A DNA stretch of 41,194 bases from Longirhabdus pacifica (lineage in GTDB: Bacteria > Bacillota > Bacilli > Paenibacillales > DSM-105158), in contig NZ_QXJP01000030.1 in the NCBI RefSeq assembly GCF_004115085.1, forward strand, positions 1 to 41,194, given 5' to 3'. The stretch's first letter is position 1. The number at the start of each line of letters is the position of its first letter. This document shows positions 27,261-35,561 of this stretch, one piece after another. A model generated the notes under the pieces. That model worked only from the letters and a program-made list of their open reading frames with translations. It was not told the origin of the DNA and did no database searches. The translations under genes were made by a program, and so were the position numbers.

Positions 27261-27361
27261 TTATCATTCATTTTACGCAGCTCACTCCTTATTTGTAATA
27301 GAACAATAAAAATGGCGAACATCAAAATAAAATACACTTTAACCACCTTCTCAACATCCAT
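27257..27361 (-). CDS. Possible 34-aa single-span membrane peptide
   Basis: The ATG at 27361 opens a 34-codon frame with a hydrophobic segment of about 18 residues (YFILMFAIFIVLLQI) between charged ends (MDVEKVVK and RSELRKMNDK), as in small bacterial membrane proteins. A TATAAT sequence lies only 10 bases before the ATG and no ribosome binding site is visible, so it would be leaderless or not translated. Its stop codon falls inside the repeat element at 27229-27260. Uncertain. Confidence 0.3.
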   Translation of the reverse strand: MDVEKVVKVYFILMFAIFIVLLQIRSELRKMNDK

Positions 27362-27402
27362 TTTATTGAATATTATACCATTGTTACAATCTAGTCTGTC
27401 AC

Positions 27403-27450
27403 ACAAAAAAAGACTAATCGTAATCCATGAGTAGATTTCGGTTAGTCTTC
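27403..27450 (-). terminator. Terminator of small-gene unit 1
   Basis: AAGACTAA pairs with TTAGTCTT around about 22 bases, and the minus strand then continues with a T-run (27405-27411). The same structure follows unit 2 at 27928-27971. Confidence 0.65.
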
Positions 27451-27489
27451 CGTGCTATGAACATATAAGTCTCAGCATAAGCAAATTAC

Positions 27490-27663
27490 TTAGTCAGAAT
27501 TTCTAACAATGAGATAAGCAATCAATCCAATAGGACCTAGTGCAAAAACTACTAAAGTCCATAAACAACCAATATTCGTACCCTTTTTTCCAGAAGCATC
27601 GCTATAAACCCATATCAATGCAACAATACTGATGATGAACCATAAAAAAATAAAAATTTCCAA
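27490..27663 (-). CDS. Small two-helix membrane protein, PLDc_N-like, copy 1 (57 aa)
   Basis: The TTG at 27663 follows AAGGGGGA by 7 bases. The 57 residues form two hydrophobic helices, IFIFLWFIISIVALIWVY and LWTLVVFALGPIGLIAYLI, linked by SDASGKKGTNIGC. This layout (two helices, short polar loop, W in the second helix, G-P-I-G-L then Y) resembles the PLDc_N domain found at the N-terminus of cardiolipin synthases and as free-standing small proteins. No ATG is available in frame. A second copy lies upstream at 28011-28187, about 75-80 percent identical by eye. Function unknown; some relatives are immunity or stress peptides. Confidence 0.7.
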   Translation of the reverse strand: MEIFIFLWFIISIVALIWVYSDASGKKGTNIGCLWTLVVFALGPIGLIAYLIVRNSD

Positions 27664-27927
27664 GTTTTCTTCCCCCTTATGCTACTTAATACTCACAAAC
27701 CACCGATATATTATACACTTCAATGCAATACAATGGACTTACATCACAATAAGATAATAGTGGTAAATTATTCAATCCTTGTTTTCCTATATGTAGTTAG
27801 TCTTTTTCATTCCTATATAAGCCGTTTACAACAAGCTGTGATGAACCTTTTATTAATATCAATATTTTAACATATATTTGTATAATAAGATTAGTTGAAT
27901 GGAGAGATCATTAACGTATGGACATAC

Positions 27928-27971
27928 AAAAAAACTAATCGTAACCCATGAGTAGATTTCGGTTAGTCTTT
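27928..27971 (-). terminator. Terminator of small-gene unit 2
   Basis: GACTAACCG and CGATTAGT arms with a T-run on the minus strand; a duplicate of the structure at 27403-27450. Confidence 0.6.
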
Positions 27972-28010
27972 CGTGCTATGAACATATAAATCTCAGCATA
28001 AACAAATTAC

Positions 28011-28187
28011 TTAGTCAGAATTTCTAACCATGAGATAAGCAATCAATCCGATAGGACCTGTTGCAAAAACTACCAAAGTCCATAAACAACCAATATTATC
28101 ACCTTTTTTTTGAGAAGCATCGGTATATACACATAATAGAACAACACTACCGATGATGAACCATAAAAAAATAAAAAGTATTTCCAA
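28011..28187 (-). CDS. Small two-helix membrane protein, PLDc_N-like, copy 2 (58 aa)
   Basis: The duplicate of the gene at 27490-27663 also starts at TTG (28187) with AAGGGGGA upstream. Helices ILFIFLWFIIGSVVLLCVY and LWTLVVFATGPIGLIAYLM flank TDASQKKGDNIGC. The polar loop and second helix are nearly unchanged; substitutions are conservative and the frame is intact, so both copies appear to be under protein-level constraint. The shared TTG start and site suggest low-level translation. Confidence 0.7.
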   Translation of the reverse strand: MEILFIFLWFIIGSVVLLCVYTDASQKKGDNIGCLWTLVVFATGPIGLIAYLMVRNSD

Positions 28188-28417
28188 GTTTCCTTTCCCC
28201 CTTATTGTTACTTCATTTTACAAATATCTACTGTTCCTATATGTAGTTAGTCTTATGCATTCCTATATATGCTTCACCTTTTTATCACAAACTGTGATTT
28301 TGGCACTATCAATATATTAACATATATTTGTATAATATTGTATGTTAATTACACACCACCTTACCACCCTTATAGGTCGTTTGAAGTGGCGTTTAGTTCA
28401 CTCTGAGTAACGGAGCA

Positions 28418-29611
28418 TCAAATGCGTTTTAATTGCTGCCAGACTAACTGTATCTGCTGTGAAGGAAGTTTCATTCTACCATTTTCAATGGTTAAATCAG
28501 GCATGACTTCACGAAACAACGTACCTTGCTCCGTCTCTATTTGCACCAGCTTAGTCTCTATATTCCATTCAATTTTAGCCTGATCGATATAGGTCGTAGC
28601 CGTACCTGTGCTAGCGTCCCACGTCACATATCCGCCTCTCTCTTCCGAAACCAATCGTATAGGTTGAAATGTATCCATAGTACGGGATACAGCTTCTATA
28701 CTATGATCTATCGTTGACTCCTTGTCCTTTATTCTGTCTTGTTCTATCTTCTCTGAGATCGTTGCAAATTGTTCTTTCGTCATCGTTCTATGCCACTTTT
28801 GCTTTCCAATGGAAAATTGAATAGGTTTTACGCTAGGTGTTAGGGGCTGAAAATCATAACCTAATGCACGAAAATATGCAATAATATCAGGCAATGCTTT
28901 CACCGTCTCCTCGTGACCACCACTGTCATGAAAGAGTACGTTCATCTCATGTTTTAGCGGACTATTTTTTACATTAGCAATGATTTCTGATGATGGTACG
29001 CCAATTCTTTTGGAATCTCCACTATCTACATTCCAATCAAATAATTGGTAGCCTGCTTTCTGTATGAAATAAAAGTAAAAAGCATCGAAGTTAGTATGTG
29101 TGCCTCCTGGGGATCTTACTAGTGTCGTAGACTCTCCTGTTAAGGATAGAATAACCGATTCTGTTTGCTTTATTTGGTCATAGTATAAAGTAAAATTGCT
29201 GTATAATGCTTCATATTGATGGTCATATGTATGATTTCCAATTTGGTGTCCTTCTTCGTGTATTCTCTTCATTGTTTCTGGATATTTTTCTGCTTGCTGT
29301 CCTAATACAAAAAAGGTAGCTAGTATTTCTTCTTGTTGAAGCAGATCTAATATTTTTTCCGTCCAAGGACTCGGTCCATCATCAAACGTTAAATACACCG
29401 TAGGTTGTTCAGGGATAATACCTGCCCATTGCTCTAAATCTACTCTTTCCCCATTCGATAGTCTATCAAAAATAGTCTCGTCGTTGATTTCGCATGCGCA
29501 ATGCAAATCTAATGACGAATCCCCTTCTGTAAAAATATCTGCACTTGCGCTAACGCTAAACATAAATAAACAACACATCACGATAAATATAAGGATACTT
29601 TTTCTTCTCAT
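28418..29611 (-). CDS. Secreted polysaccharide deacetylase (NodB domain)
   Basis: The 397-residue protein has a signal peptide (MRRKSILIFIVMCCLFMFSVSASA) and a NodB-type deacetylase domain. Visible are the metal-binding/catalytic TFDDGPSPW (~75-83), HEEGHQIGNHTYDH (~118-131; His-x3-His pair), RSPGGTH and the final LFHDSGG. It probably removes acetyl groups from peptidoglycan or another cell-wall glycan. The ~100-residue C-terminal part, with DASTGTATTYIDQAKIEW and LTIENGRMKLP, looks like a stalk domain of the copper-amine-oxidase-N type. The ATG at 29611 lies 8 bases after GGAGG; more upstream starts fall in the repeat element and are rejected. Confidence 0.9.
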   Translation of the reverse strand: MRRKSILIFIVMCCLFMFSVSASADIFTEGDSSLDLHCACEINDETIFDRLSNGERVDLEQWAGIIPEQPTVYLTFDDGPSPWTEKILDLLQQEEILATFFVLGQQAEKYPETMKRIHEEGHQIGNHTYDHQYEALYSNFTLYYDQIKQTESVILSLTGESTTLVRSPGGTHTNFDAFYFYFIQKAGYQLFDWNVDSGDSKRIGVPSSEIIANVKNSPLKHEMNVLFHDSGGHEETVKALPDIIAYFRALGYDFQPLTPSVKPIQFSIGKQKWHRTMTKEQFATISEKIEQDRIKDKESTIDHSIEAVSRTMDTFQPIRLVSEERGGYVTWDASTGTATTYIDQAKIEWNIETKLVQIETEQGTLFREVMPDLTIENGRMKLPSQQIQLVWQQLKRI

Positions 29612-29632
29612 TCCCATAACCTCCATCACTAG

Positions 29633-29760
29633 ATAAGTTGAAGAAACAAGTTCAATCAACTTATTACCACTATGGTTAAGATGGAGAAATGACAATATCA
29701 CAACCTTTTCGCCTGGCTACTGAGGCGTAAAACTTGGTTCCCATCTTCATCTTATAGATA
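29633..29760 (+). repeat. Interspersed hairpin element, full copy (copy B)
   Basis: Same architecture and length as copy A: a 32-base arm unit (29633-29664, ATAAGTTGAAG to CAACTTAT), TTACCACTA, TTAAGATGGAGAAAT (29676-29690), central CGCCTGGCTACTGAGGCG (29710-29727, identical to copy A), and CATCTTCATCTTATAG at the end. It is followed by a degenerate arm unit (ATAAGTGGATTGAACTTA). It lies directly upstream of the deacetylase gene. Confidence 0.8.
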
Positions 29761-29844
29761 AGTGGATTGAACTTACATAAAATGAACAATCTGTTTTACA
29801 TACACGTAGTAGATTGTATGGGACAAGTTGAGAAAATATGAATA

Positions 29845-29879
29845 TAAAAAAAAGCATTTCTGATCAAATCAAAAATGCT
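29845..29879 (-). terminator. Terminator of the BceAB-type operon
   Basis: On the minus strand AGCATTT (29873-29879) pairs with AAATGCT (29853-29859), followed by a long T-run. It starts 5 bases after the permease stop codon. Confidence 0.85.
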
Positions 29880-29883
29880 ATGG

Positions 29884-31893
29884 TCATATTACACGCCGTA
29901 ATACAGTGAAACACTTGTAGCGTAAGATGAAGTACAATACGACATGAAGCAAGAAAAACACTCCCAAGACACTAACACTAGAAACACACAGCAAATCGTA
30001 GTACACAGTTTGATACAAATTCAAAGCAAAAAACGTCAGTATGGTCGCCATTAGAAACGGAATAAAGCATAAGATAAACATTTGAATGCTGAATACGTTC
30101 TTCATTTCTTGCAACGTTACACCAATGCGAAACAACTTCCTATAATGAGTAGTGTCTCTCTCTAGCTCATTGTATATTTTAAAATACAAAATACTTCCAC
30201 AAGCAATAAAAAATAGTAAACTAATAAACAAAGTAATGAAGGTACCCGTACCATTTAATTGCTTATTAACATAGTATTCTTCTGCTGTCGTTGTCACTTC
30301 AATTTCTTCTACTGCTTTGAATTGCTCCTGTATATACAATATGGTATTCAAATGACCAATCCAATTGTCTATATGAAAAATACTAACCCATTGTGTGCTT
30401 GCACCAGCTTGCTGTAACTGATCATATGTGTCATCATGAACAATAATTGTTTCAAATACATCGATCTCCAGTTTTATTACTTCCAATACATTTGCAATTG
30501 GAAACTCATTTAATACGATATCCTCTGTTACTCCTTTTCTCGTTAACGAAAAAGTTTGTTGACCTACCAACATATTGGCATGTTCAAAATAAACCCCTTC
30601 CATTAGCTTAGAAGAAACCACATCCTCTGTATAAGGGGGTGGCAAGAATTGAACATACTCTCCCTCTGACATGGTTATCTCATCTTTATCCAAAATTTCC
30701 GCTAATGTATTAAAATCGCTATGACTCATAACGCGAATCGTTTGAAAGTTATCTGGAAGAACGATTTTGTTATAATTGGCATCATATCCTTCGTAAATAA
30801 CATGTAACAGATTCACGTGCTCTTTTATAAATTCCACTTGCTCATCTTTTAGCGTCTCTCCCACTATGTTGATGACTTTTGTCCATGATGCTTGATCTAA
30901 GTCATCAGCATGATTTAGCACTTCATTCGAAATTTGAATGGCTACGGGTGTCAATAATTTGACGTAGTTTTCTGTTGTCCATAAGTGTCCAAAGTTAACA
31001 CACAGCATAATAAGAGAAAACAAATTAACCATCGTCAACATCAAGAGAACACGAGCGTTATCTTTTAGTTTATAGGCTAAATCAGAAATAGTCAGTAAGC
31101 TTATTTTACGATACATGAAAGACTTTCTTCTTTTCAACAAATAAATAGTCAACATGCAGAATTGTGTATACAAAAAATACGTCCCTATCATGGGCAAAAT
31201 TAAAATCGGTATGCTATATAAAACAATCTCCACAAAATTAGATGTAAAGGCGAGTTTATAGACCCCAATAAAACAAGCTGCACTTAATAACATCAACCAA
31301 ATCGAAAAGGTAGGAAACCTTCTCGGTTTTTTGTGTGCTTGTAGTAAATCAATGATTTGTTTATTTCGATTAGTAAAAGAGGTAATCAAGGAAATGAAAA
31401 CAAACAACACAATAAAGACGACACACGTGATGACTATGCTTGTATAAGGCATGTAAAAAGAAAAAGACTGGTCACCATTTAAAATTTGGGACATGATCAT
31501 AAGAAAAAGTTTAGAAAAGATAGTGCCACTGACGATCCCCGTAACGATAGACAAACATCCAATCATCATCGTTTCAATAAATATGAAACGATTTAATTGC
31601 ATTTTTGTCATTCCCAGCATCATAAACATTCCAAATTCAACACTACGAGATTTAATAAACGTATTCATGGTATACCAGATAAACATAAAAGCAAACATAA
31701 AAATAAGAAATTCTGCTGCAATCATCAACACTTGAATGATTTTAACAACATTATTTATCACATCAGAGGGGTGAAGCATAAACAACAAATACACATAAAA
31801 GACTGCAATGACAAAAGTGCTACTGAGAAAAAAAGCCAAGTAACGTTTTTTACTTCGCCTAACATTGTTAAGTGTGAATCGTAGCAATGTCAT
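29884..31893 (-). CDS. BceB-type ABC transporter permease (FtsX family)
   Basis: The 669-residue permease has about ten transmembrane helices. Four pairs lie in the N-terminal half, a large extracytoplasmic domain spans residues ~310-525, and three helices follow. This is the layout of BceB/PsdB/YxdM transporters that sense and remove cell-wall-active peptides such as bacitracin. FMFAFMFIWYTMNTFIKSRSVEFGMFMMLGMTKMQ is the conserved FtsX coupling region. The extracytoplasmic domain, which sets drug specificity in this family, shows no close match that I can name. Its ATG lies inside the 3' end of the ATPase gene (26-base overlap), with AGGAGGA upstream. Confidence 0.92.
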   Translation of the reverse strand: MTLLRFTLNNVRRSKKRYLAFFLSSTFVIAVFYVYLLFMLHPSDVINNVVKIIQVLMIAAEFLIFMFAFMFIWYTMNTFIKSRSVEFGMFMMLGMTKMQLNRFIFIETMMIGCLSIVTGIVSGTIFSKLFLMIMSQILNGDQSFSFYMPYTSIVITCVVFIVLFVFISLITSFTNRNKQIIDLLQAHKKPRRFPTFSIWLMLLSAACFIGVYKLAFTSNFVEIVLYSIPILILPMIGTYFLYTQFCMLTIYLLKRRKSFMYRKISLLTISDLAYKLKDNARVLLMLTMVNLFSLIMLCVNFGHLWTTENYVKLLTPVAIQISNEVLNHADDLDQASWTKVINIVGETLKDEQVEFIKEHVNLLHVIYEGYDANYNKIVLPDNFQTIRVMSHSDFNTLAEILDKDEITMSEGEYVQFLPPPYTEDVVSSKLMEGVYFEHANMLVGQQTFSLTRKGVTEDIVLNEFPIANVLEVIKLEIDVFETIIVHDDTYDQLQQAGASTQWVSIFHIDNWIGHLNTILYIQEQFKAVEEIEVTTTAEEYYVNKQLNGTGTFITLFISLLFFIACGSILYFKIYNELERDTTHYRKLFRIGVTLQEMKNVFSIQMFILCFIPFLMATILTFFALNLYQTVYYDLLCVSSVSVLGVFFLLHVVLYFILRYKCFTVLRRVI

Positions 31894-32641
31894 TCATATG
31901 TCCTCCTAATAAAGACATCGTATCTAATACTTTCTGGAAGAAGGCTTGTTGATTATTGCCTTTATGGAGCTCTGTGTATGGCTTGCCATCTTTTATAATA
32001 ATAATACACTGACAATAACTGGCGCAAAAAGGATCATGTGTCACCATAAGCATGGTTGTTTTTTTATGCTCATGCATTTGAGAAAACGAATGCATGACAG
32101 AAGTAGATGATTTCGAGTCCAAGTTGCCCGTTGGTTCGTCTGCCAAAATAAGTGATGGTTCATGAATCATCGCCCTTGCTATGGATACTCTCTGTTGCTG
32201 TCCACCAGATATTTCATACGTGCGCTTTTTCAAAATGGATTGTATCCCTAATTCTACTGCCACCTCTTGTACTCTGTCCTCTATATCTTTCACCGCAATT
32301 CCATCTAATACAAGTGGAAGAGCGATATTTTCTTCTATCGTTAACGTTTCTATTAAGTTGAAATCTTGAAATACAAATCCCAGCTGCCTGCGTCGAAATA
32401 AAGATAGTTTACGTTTAGATAAGGTGGTTAGCTCTTGTCCATGTAATGCGATAGAACCACTAGTAGGGATATCAATAGTTGCCAATATATTGAGCAGTGT
32501 TGTTTTGCCACTACCTGAAGGACCCATAATGCCAACAAATTCGCCTTCTTCTATCGCTATACTAAATTCATCTAATGCTTTATATACCGCCCCTTTATCG
32601 GATTGATATATTTTCGTTAGTTGTTCTGCTTGAAGTAGCAT
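31868..32641 (-). CDS. BceA-type ABC transporter ATPase
   Basis: The 257-residue ATPase of the MacB/BceA group has Walker A GPSGSGKTT (~40-48), Q-loop FQDFNLIETLT, signature ISGGQQQRV (~145), Walker B LILADEPTGNLD and switch His in VTHD. It powers the BceB-like permease encoded next. ATG at 32641 follows AGGAGGCC. The operon has its own promoter at 32760 and upstream binding sites for the response regulator, as in bceAB of B. subtilis. Confidence 0.93.
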   Translation of the reverse strand: MLLQAEQLTKIYQSDKGAVYKALDEFSIAIEEGEFVGIMGPSGSGKTTLLNILATIDIPTSGSIALHGQELTTLSKRKLSLFRRRQLGFVFQDFNLIETLTIEENIALPLVLDGIAVKDIEDRVQEVAVELGIQSILKKRTYEISGGQQQRVSIARAMIHEPSLILADEPTGNLDSKSSTSVMHSFSQMHEHKKTTMLMVTHDPFCASYCQCIIIIKDGKPYTELHKGNNQQAFFQKVLDTMSLLGGHMNDIATIHT

Positions 32642-32759
32642 AAAAGGCCTCCTGTACGATATGTTAGTTGCTATAAAAAAAGTGATGAATACAGGTTAAG
32701 TTGCTCACTGAGTATTAGCACACCATAGTGAAGTGAAGAAAAAACTACGAATACTTTTG

Positions 32760-32765
32760 ATTATA
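32760..32765 (-). promoter_or_regulatory. -10 box of the BceAB-type operon, weak -35
   Basis: Perfect TATAAT on the minus strand with only a poor TGTATT-like -35 some 16-17 bases upstream. A weak -35 with regulator boxes just behind it fits an activator-dependent promoter. Confidence 0.6.
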
Positions 32766-32797
32766 AACGTATTATTTTTTTAATACATCGATTTACC

Positions 32798-32832
32798 TTA
32801 CAACGATGCAGCAAAACCTTACAATGTTGTAA
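32798..32832 (-). promoter_or_regulatory. Two BceR-type regulator boxes
   Basis: TTACAATGTTGTAA (32819-32832) is a perfect inverted repeat and fits the BceR-family consensus TnACA-N4-TGTAA. A second, degenerate box, TTACAACGATGCAG (32798-32811), lies 21 bp (two helical turns) closer to the promoter. A strong and a weak site together are described for BceR-like regulators. The regulator encoded at 34178-34876 is the probable ligand. Confidence 0.8.
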
Positions 32833-32843
32833 CACATTGCGTT

Positions 32844-33160
32844 TTACATTTTAGATGATTCATCCAAATGTGAAATATCTCCTTCCAATTTAATGTGAAC
32901 CTGATCCCCATCGACTTCAATCATCGTTAAGCTCGTATCCGCGATGTAAGCATCCAGCCATAAATCATCTAGTGTATTTCTTTTAAATTGTTGTGGGTTA
33001 TGAGTTCCATTTCTCTATCTCTTTTGATCAGATGTGCTGTATCGACTGCCCTTTGACTTGGACTACTGTAGATCGCATCAAAATGTGTCGTTTCTAACTT
33101 ATCGCCTAATCTAGCGGCCCTTTCTTGTCCTCTCTCCGTTAATTTAGAGGCATATTTATT
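32844..33160 (-). pseudogene. Decayed histidine phosphatase (phosphoglycerate mutase family)
   Basis: Minus-strand translation gives KYASKLTERGQERAARLGDKLE, then FDAIYSSPSQRAVDTAHLI, the family's conserved region after the catalytic histidine. The frame stops at a TAG after NNLKEIH. In another frame it resumes with DAYIADTSLTMIEVDGDQ and GDISHLDESSKM, the usual C-terminal end. The N-terminal RHGE motif and about 80 central residues, including the second active-site histidine, are missing. The gene is therefore dead, by both deletion and frameshift. It sits between the histidine kinase and the ABC operon. Confidence 0.85.
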
Positions 33161-33167
33161 TGTTTAT

Positions 33168-34181
33168 TTAATGGTTAAAATAAATAGATAGCGTAGTGCC
33201 CTTTCCTTCTATAGAAGTCAAATCAATGTGATGTCCAAGTTGTGTGCATATTTTTTTTGCTAAATATAACCCCATTCCCGTTGATTCTTGAACATGTCTT
33301 CCGTTCTCTCCTGTGAAAAAAGCATCAAATACACGCTTTTGATCTTGTATTGGAATACCCATGCCTTGATCGTGGATAGACCATACTATCGTTTTGTCTG
33401 GCAGTTTTTTGATTTCAAATCGGAGTTCACTTTCTCTCTTGTTACTATATTTAATCGCATTGGTAATAAGCTGATACATTATGAAAGCAAGCCATTTTGC
33501 ATCGGATTCCGTTTGTATCGGTTGCTCTATTTCTATTTTAGGATAGATTGCTTTACGGATAAATGCCCTTTTGTGCTGATGGATGACTTTACGTGTTAGT
33601 TGCTGTAGATCTACTTGTTGTACTGTGAAATCAAGTTCGATTTGCGATATACGAGCATTGTACAGCACAAGCTCCAATCCGTTAGATAAACGCTCACATT
33701 CTTCGTAGATGGAATCTACCAACTGTTTATCTACTTGTTGTTTTACTTTATCGTCTTGCATCATCATGATAATGACAGATACAGGGGTTTTCATTTGATG
33801 TACCCACTGCACCATGAAAATGCGGTGTTCTTCTTGCTGTTTTTTGTACTGCATAATTTGTGTTGCATACAGCTGATATTGTATTTGAAATTGTTTCTGT
33901 ATTTTTGAGAATAAAGGTGAGCTGTCCCATTTGGGAAGTATATCTTCTAATGTTTCTATTTTTTTGTTAACAAAAGCGAATACGGATTGATGAGTGTAAA
34001 ATTCCCAGATGAAGAAGACGAACAGTAAAAAAAGAGATAAGATAACAATGTATATCATATTACTCCACTGCAACGATTGGTTTTGTGCGTTTAAATCTAG
34101 CTGAACTACCGAAAGTAATAAGACGTTATTGATAATAAGAAGTAGGATCACTCTACTATGTTGCTGAAGAAGTAATTTCAT
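33168..34181 (-). CDS. BceS-type intramembrane-sensing histidine kinase
   Basis: The 337-residue kinase has two transmembrane helices (~11-29 and ~42-62) separated by only about 12 residues, so it has no periplasmic sensor domain, which is the hallmark of BceS-like kinases that read the transporter itself. The H-box is WVHQMKTPVSVI with His128. The N-box is ITNAIKYSNKR, and DQGMGI and GMGLYLAKK are the ATP-lid glycine motifs. It overlaps the regulator gene by 4 bases. It is expected to phosphorylate the regulator when the BceAB-type transporter engages a peptide. Confidence 0.92.
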   Translation of the reverse strand: MKLLLQQHSRVILLLIINNVLLLSVVQLDLNAQNQSLQWSNMIYIVILSLFLLFVFFIWEFYTHQSVFAFVNKKIETLEDILPKWDSSPLFSKIQKQFQIQYQLYATQIMQYKKQQEEHRIFMVQWVHQMKTPVSVIIMMMQDDKVKQQVDKQLVDSIYEECERLSNGLELVLYNARISQIELDFTVQQVDLQQLTRKVIHQHKRAFIRKAIYPKIEIEQPIQTESDAKWLAFIMYQLITNAIKYSNKRESELRFEIKKLPDKTIVWSIHDQGMGIPIQDQKRVFDAFFTGENGRHVQESTGMGLYLAKKICTQLGHHIDLTSIEGKGTTLSIYFNH

Positions 34182-34876
34182 GAACCATCCTCCCAGTTTA
34201 CAAGACGATAGCCGTGACCTCTAACCGTTTCTATTGCATGTTCAATACCTAGATCTTGAAGTTTTTTACGAACCCTTGTTACATTTACAGTCAACGTATT
34301 GTCATCCACAAAATCAATTTCATCCCACAACACTTCTAGCAACGCTTCTCTACTAATAACGTCTCCTTGATGCTGAATGAATGCTTTTAATAACCGTTTT
34401 TCATTTTGCGTTAAAGATACTTTTCGCTCGTTCCATTGGCATTCATTTCGGCCGTCTGATAATATTAAACCTCGATAAGATAACGTATCGGACGTAGTGG
34501 AAGTCGCGTATTGACCGAAAGAACGGCGCAATAAGCTTTTTATTTTTGCCATGACAACTTCAAAATGGAAAGGCTTCGTAATATAGTCATCTCCGCCGTA
34601 TTCTACTGCCATCACTTGATCCATTTCACTACTTCTCGCAGAAATATACATAATCGGATTGTTGGTTATACTGCGTAATTGTCTACACCAATAAAATCCA
34701 TCGTAATGCGGCAGATGAATATCTAGTAGAATCAGGTGTGGTGCTACACGTTCTACTTCTTCTTTAATATGTTTGAAGTCTTGCACGACATGAACCTCAT
34801 AATCGTATTTTTCGATATGTGCTTTTAACATGCTTGCAATTTTGACATCATCTTCAATAATACAGATTTTATGCAT
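34178..34876 (-). CDS. BceR-type response regulator (OmpR family)
   Basis: The 232-residue regulator has a receiver domain with acidic residues EDD (8-10), phosphoacceptor Asp52 in LLDIHLPHYDG, the Thr/Ser switch in YISARS and Lys in YITKPF. An OmpR-type winged-helix DNA-binding domain follows (LTQNEKRLLKAFIQHQGDVISREALLEVLWD, then VTRVRKKL and VRGHGYRL). First gene of the regulator-kinase operon. Its likely target is the pair of boxes at 32798-32832. Confidence 0.94.
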   Translation of the reverse strand: MHKICIIEDDVKIASMLKAHIEKYDYEVHVVQDFKHIKEEVERVAPHLILLDIHLPHYDGFYWCRQLRSITNNPIMYISARSSEMDQVMAVEYGGDDYITKPFHFEVVMAKIKSLLRRSFGQYATSTTSDTLSYRGLILSDGRNECQWNERKVSLTQNEKRLLKAFIQHQGDVISREALLEVLWDEIDFVDDNTLTVNVTRVRKKLQDLGIEHAIETVRGHGYRLVNWEDGS

Positions 34877-34945
34877 GTCTTTTTCCCCTTTGATGTAACC
34901 ATGCTCTGGACTACATTACATTTTAGTTGTTTCTCAGTTTCATGT

Positions 34946-34990
34946 GTTAAGAAAAACGCAGATGAAATAAAGCTTCATCTGCGTTTTTTT
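34946..34990 (-). terminator. Terminator of bcp
   Basis: AAAAACGCAGATGAA (34952-34966) pairs perfectly with TTCATCTGCGTTTTT (34974-34988), a 15-bp stem with T-runs on both strands. It lies between bcp and the regulator operon, about 40 bases after the bcp stop. Confidence 0.85.
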
Positions 34991-35030
34991 GTAACAATAC
35001 GTTGATGTATACGTATCTACTCCCTTTAAT

Positions 35031-35498
35031 CTAGCTTTCTTTTACAGCATCTAGTACTTCCTGTACGTGTCCTTTTACTTTCACTTTGCGCCATGCTTTA
35101 ATAAGTATGCCTTGCTCGTCCAAAAGAAAAGTGGATCGCTCAATTCCCATGTATTCGCGGCCGTACATTTTTTTTAATTTCCACACGCCGAAGGCTTCAC
35201 TCACTTGGTGATCTTCATCGGAAAGTAAAATAAATGGCAGTGTGTGCTTCTCGATAAATTTATGGTGTGATTTTATCGGATCTGGACTAATTCCGATAAT
35301 TGCTGTATTATGCTTTTCAAAATCAGGATGAAAATCACGGAAATCACATGATTCTGTTGTGCATCCTGGTGTCATATCTTTCGGATAAAAGTAAATGACA
35401 ACTTTTTTCCCTCGATAATCTGATAGTGAAACGGTTTCTTCATTGGAACTATGTAAAGTAAAATCAGTTACAACTTGTCCTTCTTGTATGTTCTCCAT
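35031..35498 (-). CDS. bcp: Thiol peroxidase, Bcp/PrxQ type
   Basis: The 155-residue peroxiredoxin has the peroxidatic Cys46 in MTPGCTTESCDFRD and the resolving Cys51 five residues later, the atypical two-cysteine arrangement of Bcp. It reduces hydrogen peroxide and organic hydroperoxides using thioredoxin. Length and motifs match B. subtilis YgaF. ATG at 35498 follows GAGGGGTG. Monocistronic, with a strong terminator. Confidence 0.95.
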   Translation of the reverse strand: MENIQEGQVVTDFTLHSSNEETVSLSDYRGKKVVIYFYPKDMTPGCTTESCDFRDFHPDFEKHNTAIIGISPDPIKSHHKFIEKHTLPFILLSDEDHQVSEAFGVWKLKKMYGREYMGIERSTFLLDEQGILIKAWRKVKVKGHVQEVLDAVKES

Positions 35499-35561
35499 TG
35501 TTTACACCCCTCTATATGGTATGACCTTCTTTATTTTATCGATTTCTTATCTAAGTATATT

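Larger units (their letters stand above)
27407..28346. repeat. Tandem duplication of a small-gene unit, about 0.45-0.5 kb each
   Basis: Unit 1 (about 27407-27895) and unit 2 (about 27928-28346) align over the terminator, the small gene, its ribosome binding site and the upstream AT-rich region (ACATATATTTGTATAATA occurs in both). Terminator and gene are highly similar; upstream parts are more diverged and carry small deletions. Confidence 0.85.

Noticed and set aside
32844..33160. Two short intact genes encoding phosphatase fragments
   Set aside because: Neither part has a start site with a ribosome binding site, and both active-site histidines are missing, so a pseudogene explains them better.
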